From contig JAXGLZ010000002.1 of the NCBI GenBank assembly GCA_040768925.1, forward strand, positions 62,001-126,000: a stretch of DNA of 64,000 nucleotides. The letters run 5' to 3'. Source of the stretch: CALNBC01 sp040768925. Its GTDB lineage: Bacteria; Bacillota; Clostridia; Christensenellales; CALWSW01. Shown one piece after another: positions 23,199 through 30,930 of this stretch; position 1 is the first letter of the stretch, and every line of letters starts with the position of its first letter. The position numbers and the translations under genes were made by a program. A model generated the notes under the pieces. That model was not told where the DNA came from. It did not search any database and worked only from the letters and a program-made list of their open reading frames with translations.

Positions 23199-24284
23199 TC
23201 AGGGGAGCGCTTCCTCGTCATCCGGAGGGGGCTCCTGGTCCGGCCCCTCACCCGAATCAAAGCTCAGGGAATTCAAATAGACCTTTCCCAGGACGATATC
23301 CTCAATGTCCATACGGACTTCCTCAAGGTTCTGCGTATAAGAAAACGGCGCGTTGATGGGGATGGCGATGAGCGTATCGTCCCCGTAAAGGGGGACGTAG
23401 CCCTGGTAGGGGTTGATAAAAAGCAGATAATCCCCGTGCTTTCCCGCGGGCGAATCCATCAGGAAGAAAAGGTATTTTTCCCCGGCCGCAAGCTGGGGAA
23501 GGCTTTCCTTGTTATAGGAGGGCTGGTCGAAGGTAGACTCGAGCACCGTGTTCCGGTACATGGAATCCGTCAATATGACGCGCAGGCTTGCCTCGGTTTC
23601 TCCTTTTAAAAACTCCTCGACTTTGATCGAAATCGAGGTCGCGGGAACAGAGGTGATCTCCTCCAGACCGGGTTCGCGCACATAGAACTTAACGTCCGAA
23701 AGCTCCTCGATGGAAGTCACCGTTGCGGTGCAGATTACGGAAGAATCCTCAACAAGGGATTCCAATTCTTTCTGATAATAGAAGTAGGAAGGGATGTAGA
23801 CGCTGCTTTGCATCTTGTCCAATTCGGACAGCGCCTGAGAAAGGGAAACCTTCGCTCCGCCTGCGGAAACGAGGAAGTCGCCCTCCAGCCGGATGAGGCC
23901 GCTGTCGTCCGAAAGGGCGGAATAGCTCCCTCCGTCGTTGTCAAGAAAAAGAAAATAGGCCGTGCCTTCCTCGGGCAGGCAGTCCGGCGGAAGGGAAAGG
24001 GAAAACTCAACGTCTTCAAAAAGGGAATCGCCCTCCAGCACACAGATGGGAACCGCTGTGGTGATATCGGAGCCCGCGTTCTTCATGCGGGCGATTACCA
24101 CCGATTCGCTTTTGGGGTAAAGCACGCGCAAGGTGGCGAAAAAATCGAATTCGCCGTGAAGGGCGTCCGAAGATTCCGGCAGCTGATCCAAAACCTCATA
24201 ATCGCCGGAGGCATGGGCGGCGCAGCCGGACAAAAGCGCCAGGCAGAACAAAGCCAGCGCGGCTTTTTTAAGCTTGTCCGCCAT
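23199..24284 (-). CDS. Lipoprotein with two related beta domains, function unknown
   Basis: A 361-residue lipoprotein: signal peptide with lipobox LLSGC near residue 21. Two halves share a layout. The first has ESVVIARMKNAG, then GDSLFEDVEF, then GTAYFLFLDND. The second has SSVICTATVTS, then KVEEFLKGE, then GEKYLFFLMDS. This resembles the NTR/TIMP-like OB folds found in many Gram-positive surface proteins, suggesting an internal duplication. The ATG at 24284 has AAGGAGG upstream; the open frame before it overlaps recR and is rejected. It is last in the dnaX-ybaB-recR direction, 64 bases after recR. Role unknown. Confidence 0.75.
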   Translation of the reverse strand: MADKLKKAALALFCLALLSGCAAHASGDYEVLDQLPESSDALHGEFDFFATLRVLYPKSESVVIARMKNAGSDITTAVPICVLEGDSLFEDVEFSLSLPPDCLPEEGTAYFLFLDNDGGSYSALSDDSGLIRLEGDFLVSAGGAKVSLSQALSELDKMQSSVYIPSYFYYQKELESLVEDSSVICTATVTSIEELSDVKFYVREPGLEEITSVPATSISIKVEEFLKGETEASLRVILTDSMYRNTVLESTFDQPSYNKESLPQLAAGEKYLFFLMDSPAGKHGDYLLFINPYQGYVPLYGDDTLIAIPINAPFSYTQNLEEVRMDIEDIVLGKVYLNSLSFDSGEGPDQEPPPDDEEALP

Positions 24285-24348
24285 TGCGCACCTCCTTGCG
24301 ACGACAGTGATACGAACTATATACGAAACAACGGGCAATTGCGTTCCC

Positions 24349-24945
24349 TCACATGTCTCTCCGGCCTTCGAGGGCCTTGGAAAGAGTGACCTCGTCGATG
24401 TATTCCAGGTTCCCGCCGATAGGAACGCCGTGGGCGATGCGGGTGACACGGATCCCCGTGGGCTTCAGCAGCTTAAAAATATAAGAGGCCGTGGCTTCGC
24501 CTTCAACATCCGGGTTCGTGGCAAGGATGACTTCTTTGACGCCCTCTTCCGGAATGCGCTGCAAAAGCGGCGCAACGGCGATATCGTCCGGCCCGATCCC
24601 GTCCATCGGTGAGATCGCCCCGTGCAGAACGTGGTACCTCCCAAAGTAATCCTGGGCGCGTTCAAGGGCGAGAATATCCTTCGGGTCGCAGACGACGCAA
24701 AGGGTCTCGCTGGTCCTTTTCGGATTTTCGCAGATGTCGCAAAGCTCGCCGATTGTGTAATTCCCGCAGCGGGAACAGTAATGAACGCGCTCCTTTGCGT
24801 CGACAAGGGCAAAAGCCAGGGCTTTGACCTCCGCTTCCGGCTGGTCAACGACGAAATACGCCAGCCTCAGGGCGGATTTGCTGCCGATCCCGGGCAGGCG
24901 GGAAAACTGCGCGGCCAGCCGCGCGATCGGTTCAAGAACGCCCAT
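24349..24945 (-). CDS. recR: Recombination mediator protein RecR
   Basis: A 198-residue RecR of normal length: N-terminal helix-hairpin-helix (LPGIGSKSALR), a four-Cys zinc finger (CSRCGNY, then CDIC), a Toprim domain (CVVCDPKDILALE, then ATNPDVEGEATA) and the C-terminal Walker-B-like THIAHGVP-type segment (TRIAHGVPIGG). It loads RecA at gaps with RecF/RecO. Start overlaps the ybaB stop by one base. Confidence 0.98.
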   Translation of the reverse strand: MGVLEPIARLAAQFSRLPGIGSKSALRLAYFVVDQPEAEVKALAFALVDAKERVHYCSRCGNYTIGELCDICENPKRTSETLCVVCDPKDILALERAQDYFGRYHVLHGAISPMDGIGPDDIAVAPLLQRIPEEGVKEVILATNPDVEGEATASYIFKLLKPTGIRVTRIAHGVPIGGNLEYIDEVTLSKALEGRRDM

Positions 24946-25283
24946 CAGAATCCAAGGTTCATGCCGCCGGTCACCTTGCCCATTTCGGCGGCAACGGTTT
25001 CGTCGGCAACGCGCAGGGCTTCGTTGACCGCGGCGACGATCAGGTCCTGAAGCATCTCGATATCGTCCGGGTCCACCGCGGCTTCCGAAAGCTCGATGGA
25101 AACGAGGGTCTTTCCGCCGGTGACCGTAGCCTTGACGGCCCCGCCGCCGGAGGTCGCGGAAAATTCCCGCTCGTTGAGCTCTTCCTGCATCTTGGCCATA
25201 TCGGCCTGCATCTTCTGAGCCTGCTTCATCAGCTGATTGATGTTCGCTCCGCCGCCCCGGGGCATGTTGAATCCTTTTGCCAT
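24945..25283 (-). CDS. ybaB: YbaB/EbfC-family nucleoid-associated protein
   Basis: A 112-residue DNA-binding protein. It has the Gln/Met-rich helix (NINQLMKQAQKMQADMAKMQEEL), the central VKATVTGGKTLVSIEL strand pair and DLIVAAVNEAL. These dimers bind DNA as tweezers, and the gene is almost always between dnaX and recR, as here. Confidence 0.96.
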   Translation of the reverse strand: MAKGFNMPRGGGANINQLMKQAQKMQADMAKMQEELNEREFSATSGGGAVKATVTGGKTLVSIELSEAAVDPDDIEMLQDLIVAAVNEALRVADETVAAEMGKVTGGMNLGF

Positions 25284-25317
25284 TTTAATCCTCCAAAATC
25301 AAACGTTGTGTTGATCA

Positions 25318-26937
25318 TCATGAAAGGCTGCCAAATATCTGCTCGCCCAGCTCCTTGAGATCGGGCTTTTTTTCTTCCGCAGGCGCGCATGGTTCCTCAT
25401 TCACCATAACGGCGTCCAGCTCCGGCTGCTCGCCCCGGATCGTTTCCATGGCGTTTTCAAACATCGGCGCAAGCCGCCCGAGCCTTCCCTGCATTTCCTT
25501 CGGGATCAGCAGTTCCAGCCTGCCGCCGCGCAGCCGGTAATTCCACCTGGCCAAAACGGGCTGGAGCATTCCGGGCATCGCGGAAAGCAGGGCGTTAAAC
25601 ACCGCGCCCGCGTCCCTGCTTTCACCGGAAGGCGAGGAAGGGCTTTTCGCTTTTTCTGCTGAGCCCGCAGCATTGTCAGCAACGGGCGGCTTCGCGGCCT
25701 TTTTGGGCTGAACCGGGGTTTTCTTCGGCTCTTCGTCGATGGAAAAGGGCGGAAGGTCGTCTTCGGCGGCCGTTTTTCGCGCATAATCCCCGCCCGCAAG
25801 CCGCTTTTCAAGGGTGGAAACCCTTTCCAAAAGGGCGTCCAAAGCTGGCGGCTCATCCTGGGGGCGGCAAATCCGCACCAGGGCCGCCTCGACCGCGATC
25901 CTTGGCCGCGAAAGCCATTTCATCGCGCTTTCCGTCGCGGATAAAAGGTCGATGGCGCGCAGGGCTTTTTCAACGGGGCAGCTTTGCGCCTGCCTTGCGT
26001 AATTTTTCAGGTCTTCGTCGGTACATTCGATCAGGGACGGATCGGCGCCGCAGGAGATTGCCACCATCAGATCCCTGAAATGGCCGGAAAGCTCCCGAAC
26101 AAATACCAAAAGATCAACGCCTTCAGCGACGGCGCGGTCAAAAAAGCCCAGCGCGCCCTTTGCGTCCCCCGCGAGCAGGGAATCGGCAAAGGAGAACATC
26201 GCCTGTTTTGAAACGCCGCCGAGCACGGCGCGAACCTTTTCGCCGACGAGATCATTCTCGCAGAAGGCAAGGCATTCGTCCGCAATGCTGAGCGCATCCC
26301 GAACGGAGCCCTGGCCGGCCAGAGCGATGGCGCGAAGGCCCGCTTCGTCATAGGCGGCGCCGATATCGTCCGCGATGTATTTTAAGCGCGCGACGAGATC
26401 GGGCGTGGAGACCCTGTGAAAATCGAACCGCTGGCAGCGGGAATGGATGGTTGCGGGAAGCTTGCCCGGTTCGGTGGTTGCCAGCAGAAAGACGACATGG
26501 GCCGGGGGTTCTTCTAGGGTTTTGAGCAGGGCGGTGAAGGCCTCCCTGGAAAGGGTGTGAACCTCGTCTATGATATAGACCTTGTATTTGCACGCGACCG
26601 GGGAAAAGCGGACTTTTTCCAGCAGATCCCGCACTTCGTCCACCCGGCTGTTGGACCCGCCGTCAATTTCGATCACGTCGATCCCGGCGTCGGCGGAAAA
26701 GCAGCCCTCGCATCTGTCACAGGGTTCGCCCCCGACAGGGTCAAGGCAGTTGATCGCCCGGGCAAAAATCCTGGCCGTGGTGGTCTTTCCTGTGCCGCGG
26801 GTCCCGCAAAAAAGATAGGCGTGGGCGATCCTGCCGGCAATAACCTGGTTTTTAAGGGTAGCGGTTATGTGCTGCTGACCGACCACATCGGCAAACTGAT
26901 TTGGCCTGTATTTGCGGTATAAAGCCTCGTACGACAA
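25318..26937 (-). CDS. dnaX: DNA polymerase III subunit tau
   Basis: A 539-residue clamp-loader subunit. The AAA+ core has Walker A GTRGTGKTTTA, a four-Cys zinc module (CLDPVGGEPCDRCEGC), Walker B VYIIDEVHTLS and sensor IHSRCQRFDF. A Lys/Pro-rich linker (about 390-440) leads to a C-terminal tau-type domain. Start: TTG 26937 with GGAGG six bases upstream, giving LSYEALYRKYRP, the universal DnaX opening. No slippery A-run suggesting a gamma frameshift was noticed. First gene of dnaX-ybaB-recR. Confidence 0.97.
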   Translation of the reverse strand: MSYEALYRKYRPNQFADVVGQQHITATLKNQVIAGRIAHAYLFCGTRGTGKTTTARIFARAINCLDPVGGEPCDRCEGCFSADAGIDVIEIDGGSNSRVDEVRDLLEKVRFSPVACKYKVYIIDEVHTLSREAFTALLKTLEEPPAHVVFLLATTEPGKLPATIHSRCQRFDFHRVSTPDLVARLKYIADDIGAAYDEAGLRAIALAGQGSVRDALSIADECLAFCENDLVGEKVRAVLGGVSKQAMFSFADSLLAGDAKGALGFFDRAVAEGVDLLVFVRELSGHFRDLMVAISCGADPSLIECTDEDLKNYARQAQSCPVEKALRAIDLLSATESAMKWLSRPRIAVEAALVRICRPQDEPPALDALLERVSTLEKRLAGGDYARKTAAEDDLPPFSIDEEPKKTPVQPKKAAKPPVADNAAGSAEKAKSPSSPSGESRDAGAVFNALLSAMPGMLQPVLARWNYRLRGGRLELLIPKEMQGRLGRLAPMFENAMETIRGEQPELDAVMVNEEPCAPAEEKKPDLKELGEQIFGSLS

Positions 26938-26966
26938 CTTCGAACCTCCAAAAAATGATTCATTAC

Positions 26967-26995
26967 ATTTTATCATTGGCGCGTGGTTTAGGCAA
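26967..26995 (-). promoter_or_regulatory. Promoter of dnaX operon
   Basis: On the - strand: TTGCCT (26990-26995), 17 bases, TAAAAT (26967-26972), about 30 bases before the TTG start. Confidence 0.75.
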
Positions 26996-27297
26996 CGACG
27001 GTATTTACCAGGCCATCCATGGGAATACAAAAGGCATAAACCGGATGAAAAACCGGTCTAAACAGCTTTTTTAGGCTTTTATAATATGGGAGCGATGGTA
27101 TAATAATGGAAAAAACAACGCGGCGGACCGGGCTTCCGCCAATTCGTTCCTCTTAAGCGGAATGCGGAATATTGAATGATTTTTGCAATCGGGGCGTTAA
27201 CGCAGCGTTTAAGATGATTCGCAGGTTTTCTTTGGGGCAAAAGCGCTTTTCGCGCCCGCATGGTTTGCTTGGCGCGCCGGCCTGGCAAAAGGATGAA
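26996..27297. other. Gene-free region upstream of dnaX
   Basis: About 300 bases with no convincing gene. It holds AT-rich TATAAT-like elements on the + strand (about 27079 and 27100), a GGCGGA/TCCGCC hairpin near 27120-27140 and a GCGTTAACGC palindrome near 27200. A 69-codon leftward frame (27079-27288) is Arg/Pro-rich and looks spurious. I looked for SRP RNA, which is often next to dnaX, and did not see its conserved loop. Confidence 0.55.
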
Positions 27298-27335
27298 TAA
27301 AAAATGAAAAGCCGCCGTCGCTGCGGGGCTTTTCA
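27298..27335 (-). terminator. Intrinsic terminator of the MarR gene
   Basis: A 9-bp stem (27305-27313 with 27327-27335), followed on the - strand by a run of seven T (complement of 27298-27304). Confidence 0.85.
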
Positions 27336-27394
27336 GTATAACGAATCATGGCAAACCGGCAAAACCCGATTGCCTGTGCAATCATGCCCGGTTT

Positions 27395-27829
27395 TTATAT
27401 GCGCGAGGATATTTCTGTCAACGTGTCAAGAGCATCAGCCAGTTTGGATCTTTCTTCGTCGTTCAGGCGATCGGTAAACCGGGAAACGCTTTCGGAAACG
27501 ATCTTCCGTTCGTTTTCCAAAGATTCGATACCGCTTTGCGTTATCGAGATATAGGTTACGCGGCGGTCATGATCATCCGCAATGCGCTGCACGTAGCCAA
27601 GAGCGACCAATTTGTCTACGAGCGGCGTAAGGTTCGGGCGGGAAATCGCCATCAGCTGGGAGATTTCGCCCATTCTCATACTGGTGTTTTCGGAAAGCAG
27701 GCTTAGGATGTGATACTGGGCCAGCGGCATCTTGCCCACCTTCATAAGGGTTTTAAGCAGGCTCCGATGCAGCAGGTAATATTTGGTGATGCGCTCGGAC
27801 ATCTGCTTGCTGGTTATTGGTTTCTCCAT
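27395..27829 (-). CDS. MarR-family transcriptional regulator
   Basis: A 144-residue winged-helix regulator: N-terminal helices for dimerisation, recognition region MRMGEISQLMAISRPNLTPLVDKL, wing with DDHDRRVTYISIT, and a C-terminal dimer helix. GGAGGAGA precedes the ATG at 27829. A perfect 7-4-7 palindrome covers its own -10 box, so autorepression is likely. The divergent or adjacent genes give no clear target; DUF3006 lies upstream in the same direction. Ligand unknown. Confidence 0.92.
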   Translation of the reverse strand: MEKPITSKQMSERITKYYLLHRSLLKTLMKVGKMPLAQYHILSLLSENTSMRMGEISQLMAISRPNLTPLVDKLVALGYVQRIADDHDRRVTYISITQSGIESLENERKIVSESVSRFTDRLNDEERSKLADALDTLTEISSRI

Positions 27830-27876
27830 GTTCTCTCCTCCTTCGTCGGGATCCGACAGCTTAAAAAGCCTGTCGA

Positions 27877-27894
27877 ATACTATGTTTATAGTAT
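27877..27894. promoter_or_regulatory. Probable MarR operator (palindrome)
   Basis: ATACTAT-GTTT-ATAGTAT, a perfect inverted repeat of 18 bases that overlaps the -10 of the MarR promoter. The size and symmetry fit a winged-helix dimer. Confidence 0.7.
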
Positions 27895-27916
27895 ATGAAA
27901 AACGATTACTAGTCAA
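27888..27916 (-). promoter_or_regulatory. Promoter of the MarR gene
   Basis: On the - strand: TTGACT (27911-27916), 17 bases, TACTAT (27888-27893), overlapping the palindromic operator. Confidence 0.8.
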
Positions 27917-28000
27917 TGCTTTTGACACAGATTAAGCATGAATAAGAAGTTAATTTCGGTTAACGCTGTAAATATTTAACAAAAATAAGCGATGAATTAT

Positions 28001-28210
28001 TCAATCAAAGAGCGAATCGGAAAGGGCCTCCACCCGAGACCGCGCGTTCGCTGTCTCATCGGGGCAAAATGAAAGACGGCCGTGTTCAAGAATGCAAACA
28101 TCGCCCTCTTTGGCTCCTGAATAGATTGATTCTAGCGGAAGTCTGACAGAGCCGAACCGGCAGTCAAAAACCGCCCAGCCGCCCTCGATTCTGTCCAAGG
28201 TGAAAAACAT
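28001..28210 (-). CDS. DUF3006-family small protein
   Basis: A 69-residue soluble protein opening MFFTLDRIEGGWAVFD, then RLPLESIYSGAKEGDVC, the pattern of DUF3006 (a small beta domain often next to ComEC-like metallohydrolases). No such partner is present here. The ATG at 28210 has GGAG seven bases upstream; a TTG two codons earlier is too close. It is divergent from the Spo0E-like gene across an AT-rich region with Spo0A-box-like sites. Confidence 0.75.
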   Translation of the reverse strand: MFFTLDRIEGGWAVFDCRFGSVRLPLESIYSGAKEGDVCILEHGRLSFCPDETANARSRVEALSDSLFD

Positions 28211-28297
28211 GCGCAATCTCCATTAAAAGCTCATACCGAAAAATATAAACTATTTCCGGAAACAACACAAGCGGAACAGTTGTTTTTTTCGTTTTTT

Positions 28298-28341
28298 TGT
28301 CAAAATGCTTTTTCGAAAGGAATGTCGCGAAAATTGTCGAA
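28298..28341. promoter_or_regulatory. Cluster of Spo0A-box-like sites
   Basis: An exact 0A-box TGTCGAA at 28335-28341, with weaker matches TGTCAAA (28298-28304) and TGTCGCG (28323-28329). All have the same orientation, in the AT-rich divergent region between the DUF3006 and Spo0E-like genes. The region contains no other feature I can define. Confidence 0.5.
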
Positions 28342-28410
28342 TTTTCTAAATAAATCGTTAATGCGATTAAACAAAGGGAGCAGCCTGCGTAGCAGTCTGT
28401 TGGGGGGAGA

Positions 28411-28656
28411 ATGACCGGAAACCAGCGCAAAAGGCTGATTGAAGCCCTAAAAGCGGAGCGAATCAGGCTGAACAGAATGACCGACCAGGCATCCGATTCA
28501 GGAAATCGATTGAGTTCTCCAGAGCTTTTGCATCAATCGGGCATCGTCGGCTCACTGATAAACGACTTGGATCAGCAGTCCGAATCCGAGCATGAGGGAA
28601 AAGACAAAACCAAGCGCCAGAAGGAAAACGGGGAAAACAATGAGAACAATATCTGA
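28411..28656 (+). CDS. Small Spo0E-like protein (candidate aspartyl-phosphate phosphatase)
   Basis: An 81-residue charged protein. Residues about 5-55 predict two helices, the second reading SSPELLHQSGIVGSLINDLDQ, which resembles the S-x-E-L-L-x-x-S-x-x-x-x-x-L-I signature of Spo0E phosphatases that dephosphorylate Spo0A~P. The Gln-Asp pair of canonical SQELD is not kept exactly. The tail is Lys/Glu/Asn-rich. The ATG is directly after a GGGGGGAGA tract. Nearby 0A-boxes strengthen the call, but it stays tentative. Confidence 0.55.
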   Translation: MTGNQRKRLIEALKAERIRLNRMTDQASDSGNRLSSPELLHQSGIVGSLINDLDQQSESEHEGKDKTKRQKENGENNENNI

Positions 28657-28692
28657 ATTTTAAAAGTCGGGCGCTTATACACGCTCGAATTA

Positions 28693-28701
28693 TGCTATAA
28701 T
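28693..28701 (+). promoter_or_regulatory. Extended -10 promoter of dacA-cdaR
   Basis: TGCTATAAT at 28693-28701, with a perfect -10 and upstream TG. The -35 region is poor. The initiator region of dacA follows about 35 bases later. Confidence 0.65.
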
Positions 28702-28734
28702 ATATTTGTTAACTCGTTTTGGAGGTGAGGCTGT

Positions 28735-29586
28735 CTGGGCTCTGTAATTGATAAATTCTTTGATCTGATCCTGAGCGGCTTTCTCCAGTTTGGTATACGC
28801 GACGCCATCGATATCATCATCGTGGCGTATCTGATATATAAGCTGCTTATGCTGACCCGCGAAACAAGGGCTATGCAGGTCCTGAAGGGCGCGGGGGTGC
28901 TTCTTATCGCGATCATACTGGCAAACTGGTTCAAACTGACGGCGATTTCCTGGTTGCTGAACCAGGCGATCCTGGCCGGTTCCATTGCTTTGGTTGTCAT
29001 TTTCCAGCCGGAACTCAGGCGGGCCCTCGAGCAGATCGGCAGGGGAAAGTTCTTCAAAAAGCACGGCTTTGCCCAGGACCGCGAAGTCCAGGAATTCATA
29101 GACGAACTGGTCACCGCCATGCGCAGCCTTTCGGGAAGGCGCATCGGCGCCCTCATTCTGATCGAGGAGCGCACCGGCCTTGCGGATATCATCGCGACCG
29201 GCACCCGGCTGGACGCCATCGTTTCCGCCGCCCTGATCGAAAATGTGTTCGAGCCGAACACCCCCCTTCACGACGGCGCAATGATCATCCGGGGCACCAG
29301 CATGGTCGCGGCCGGTTGTTTTTTGCCCCTGTCGGACAACAACACCATTTCCCGCCAGCTGGGAACAAGGCACAGGGCGGCCCTCGGGATTTCCGAGGTT
29401 TCGGATTGCCATGCTTTTGTCGTTTCCGAAGAAACCGGGGTTATTTCCGTCGCCCATGACGGCAAACTGACACGCTATTTGGACGAGGAGCAGATCCGCG
29501 AGGTTCTGTCTGCTATTTACACCACCCAGTCGCGCAAGGCGCGCCCGAACAACCCATTTGCCCGGAGGCCGAAAACCGATGCCTGA
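28735..29586 (+). CDS. dacA: Diadenylate cyclase (CdaA/DacA)
   Basis: A c-di-AMP synthase of about 283 residues. Three N-terminal membrane helices (about residues 15-100) precede the DAC domain with the DGA motif in LHDGAMIIRG and the RHR motif in GTRHRAALG. A GTG at 28822 is in frame, but starting there would delete the first membrane helix. The only stop-free upstream start with a good ribosome site (GGAGGTGA, six bases before) is CTG 28735, giving GSVIDKFFDLILSGFLQFGIRD, which matches the family N-terminus. CTG initiation is rare and should be treated as a hypothesis. cdaR overlaps downstream. Confidence 0.9.
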   Translation: MGSVIDKFFDLILSGFLQFGIRDAIDIIIVAYLIYKLLMLTRETRAMQVLKGAGVLLIAIILANWFKLTAISWLLNQAILAGSIALVVIFQPELRRALEQIGRGKFFKKHGFAQDREVQEFIDELVTAMRSLSGRRIGALILIEERTGLADIIATGTRLDAIVSAALIENVFEPNTPLHDGAMIIRGTSMVAAGCFLPLSDNNTISRQLGTRHRAALGISEVSDCHAFVVSEETGVISVAHDGKLTRYLDEEQIREVLSAIYTTQSRKARPNNPFARRPKTDA

Positions 29587-30916
29587 ACCGTTGAAAAGCG
29601 ACCCGAAAATCCAGAATAAAGACGCAGCCGACCAAAACAACGGCTTTTTCTCCCGCTTTGGCGCGCGGGAAATTGTTTTTATGCTGATTTCCTTTCTGTT
29701 CGCCATTGTGATATGGGTTTATGTCCTCAACGTCGAAAACCCCACAAGGGAGAAGATCGTCAGGGACGTCAAGCTGTCCTTTTCGGGCGAGGAAAGGCTG
29801 AACAGCAACCAAAAGCTGACGATCAAGGGCGACCGCAGCACGCTTTTGACCAACGCGACCGTGGTGATCAACGTTCCCGCAAATCTTTACAGCGAGATCA
29901 AAGCCGAGTCCATCATCGCCGAGCTGGATCTTTCCAGCATTACCACCCCGGGGGAACACACGGTTAAGGTGACCGCGAGGGTGCAGGGCTCCAGCGATGT
30001 TTCCATTGTCTCCATTTCCCCGGCTGAGGTAACCGTCGATATAGACGTCAAGCGCGAGCGGATGCTCCCGGTGGAAATCCGGTATTACGGCGACATGCCG
30101 GAAGGCTACTGGCGCGGCGGGGTCTCCCTGACGCCGTCTTCCATCACGCTGGTCGGCGCGGCCAGCGAGCTGGGGCTGATCAACAACGCCGCGGTGGAAA
30201 TCGACCTTGAAAACACCACGGATTCCATTTACGAATCCGCGAATATCGTTTTGTACGACAAGGACGGAAACGAGATCGACGCTTCGAAGTTCACCGGCGA
30301 TCTGCTGTATACCACCGTGCAGATGGACGTTCTGCCCACTAAGACCGTCCCCATAGACGTGATGGGTTCCCTCGTGGGAACGGACGATATCCATGCCGGC
30401 TACGAGCTGACGGATATCACCGTCAGTCCCCAACCGACGGTCACCATCGCGGCGGATCAGAACACCCTCGACGCCATAGACAGCATCGGGATCGAAACCG
30501 TCAGCCTTTCCGGGGCGTCCGAATCCAGGCTGCTGATCGATGTGAATCTCCAGATCCCGGACGGCGTCCGGCTGATCTCCGCCGAAAGCTATAATGTTTC
30601 CATCCATATCGAAGAGAAATTCGATACCCTGAATATTTACGATATTCCGATCGAAATCCGCAACCTTGCGGACGGGTTCAAGGCCGCTCTTTCCATCGAC
30701 GAAGGAAAGCTCACGATCAACGGACCGCTGAGTGTGATCAGAGAAATCAAAAAAAACCAGGTGGCTCTTTATGTCGACGCTTCGGGCCTCGGCGAAGGCG
30801 CCCACGAGATGACCGTCTATTCCGAGACCGGGAGCGCTTATTCCGCCGCCACCTCCGTTCCCTGGCCGGGAAGCGTAACCCTGACTTTGACGCCCGCCAC
30901 CGGCTCCAGGGATTGA
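29579..30916 (+). CDS. cdaR: CdaR (YbbR-domain) regulator of diadenylate cyclase
   Basis: A 445-residue protein with one N-terminal transmembrane segment (EIVFMLISFLFAIVIWVYVL) and several extracellular YbbR repeats (for example VTVDIDVKRERMLPVEI and VSIHIEEKFDTLNIYDIPI). CdaR binds CdaA in the membrane and tunes c-di-AMP synthesis. It overlaps dacA by 8 bases. glmM, the usual third gene, is not next; an FAD protein follows instead. Confidence 0.93.
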   Translation: MPEPLKSDPKIQNKDAADQNNGFFSRFGAREIVFMLISFLFAIVIWVYVLNVENPTREKIVRDVKLSFSGEERLNSNQKLTIKGDRSTLLTNATVVINVPANLYSEIKAESIIAELDLSSITTPGEHTVKVTARVQGSSDVSIVSISPAEVTVDIDVKRERMLPVEIRYYGDMPEGYWRGGVSLTPSSITLVGAASELGLINNAAVEIDLENTTDSIYESANIVLYDKDGNEIDASKFTGDLLYTTVQMDVLPTKTVPIDVMGSLVGTDDIHAGYELTDITVSPQPTVTIAADQNTLDAIDSIGIETVSLSGASESRLLIDVNLQIPDGVRLISAESYNVSIHIEEKFDTLNIYDIPIEIRNLADGFKAALSIDEGKLTINGPLSVIREIKKNQVALYVDASGLGEGAHEMTVYSETGSAYSAATSVPWPGSVTLTLTPATGSRD

Positions 30917-30930
30917 ATGGGTGAACGAAG

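Noticed and set aside
27079..27288. 69-codon leftward frame upstream of dnaX
   Set aside because: Arg/Pro-rich, no ribosome site or conserved pattern.
26996..27297. SRP RNA next to dnaX
   Set aside because: The conserved SRP RNA loop sequence was not found on either strand.
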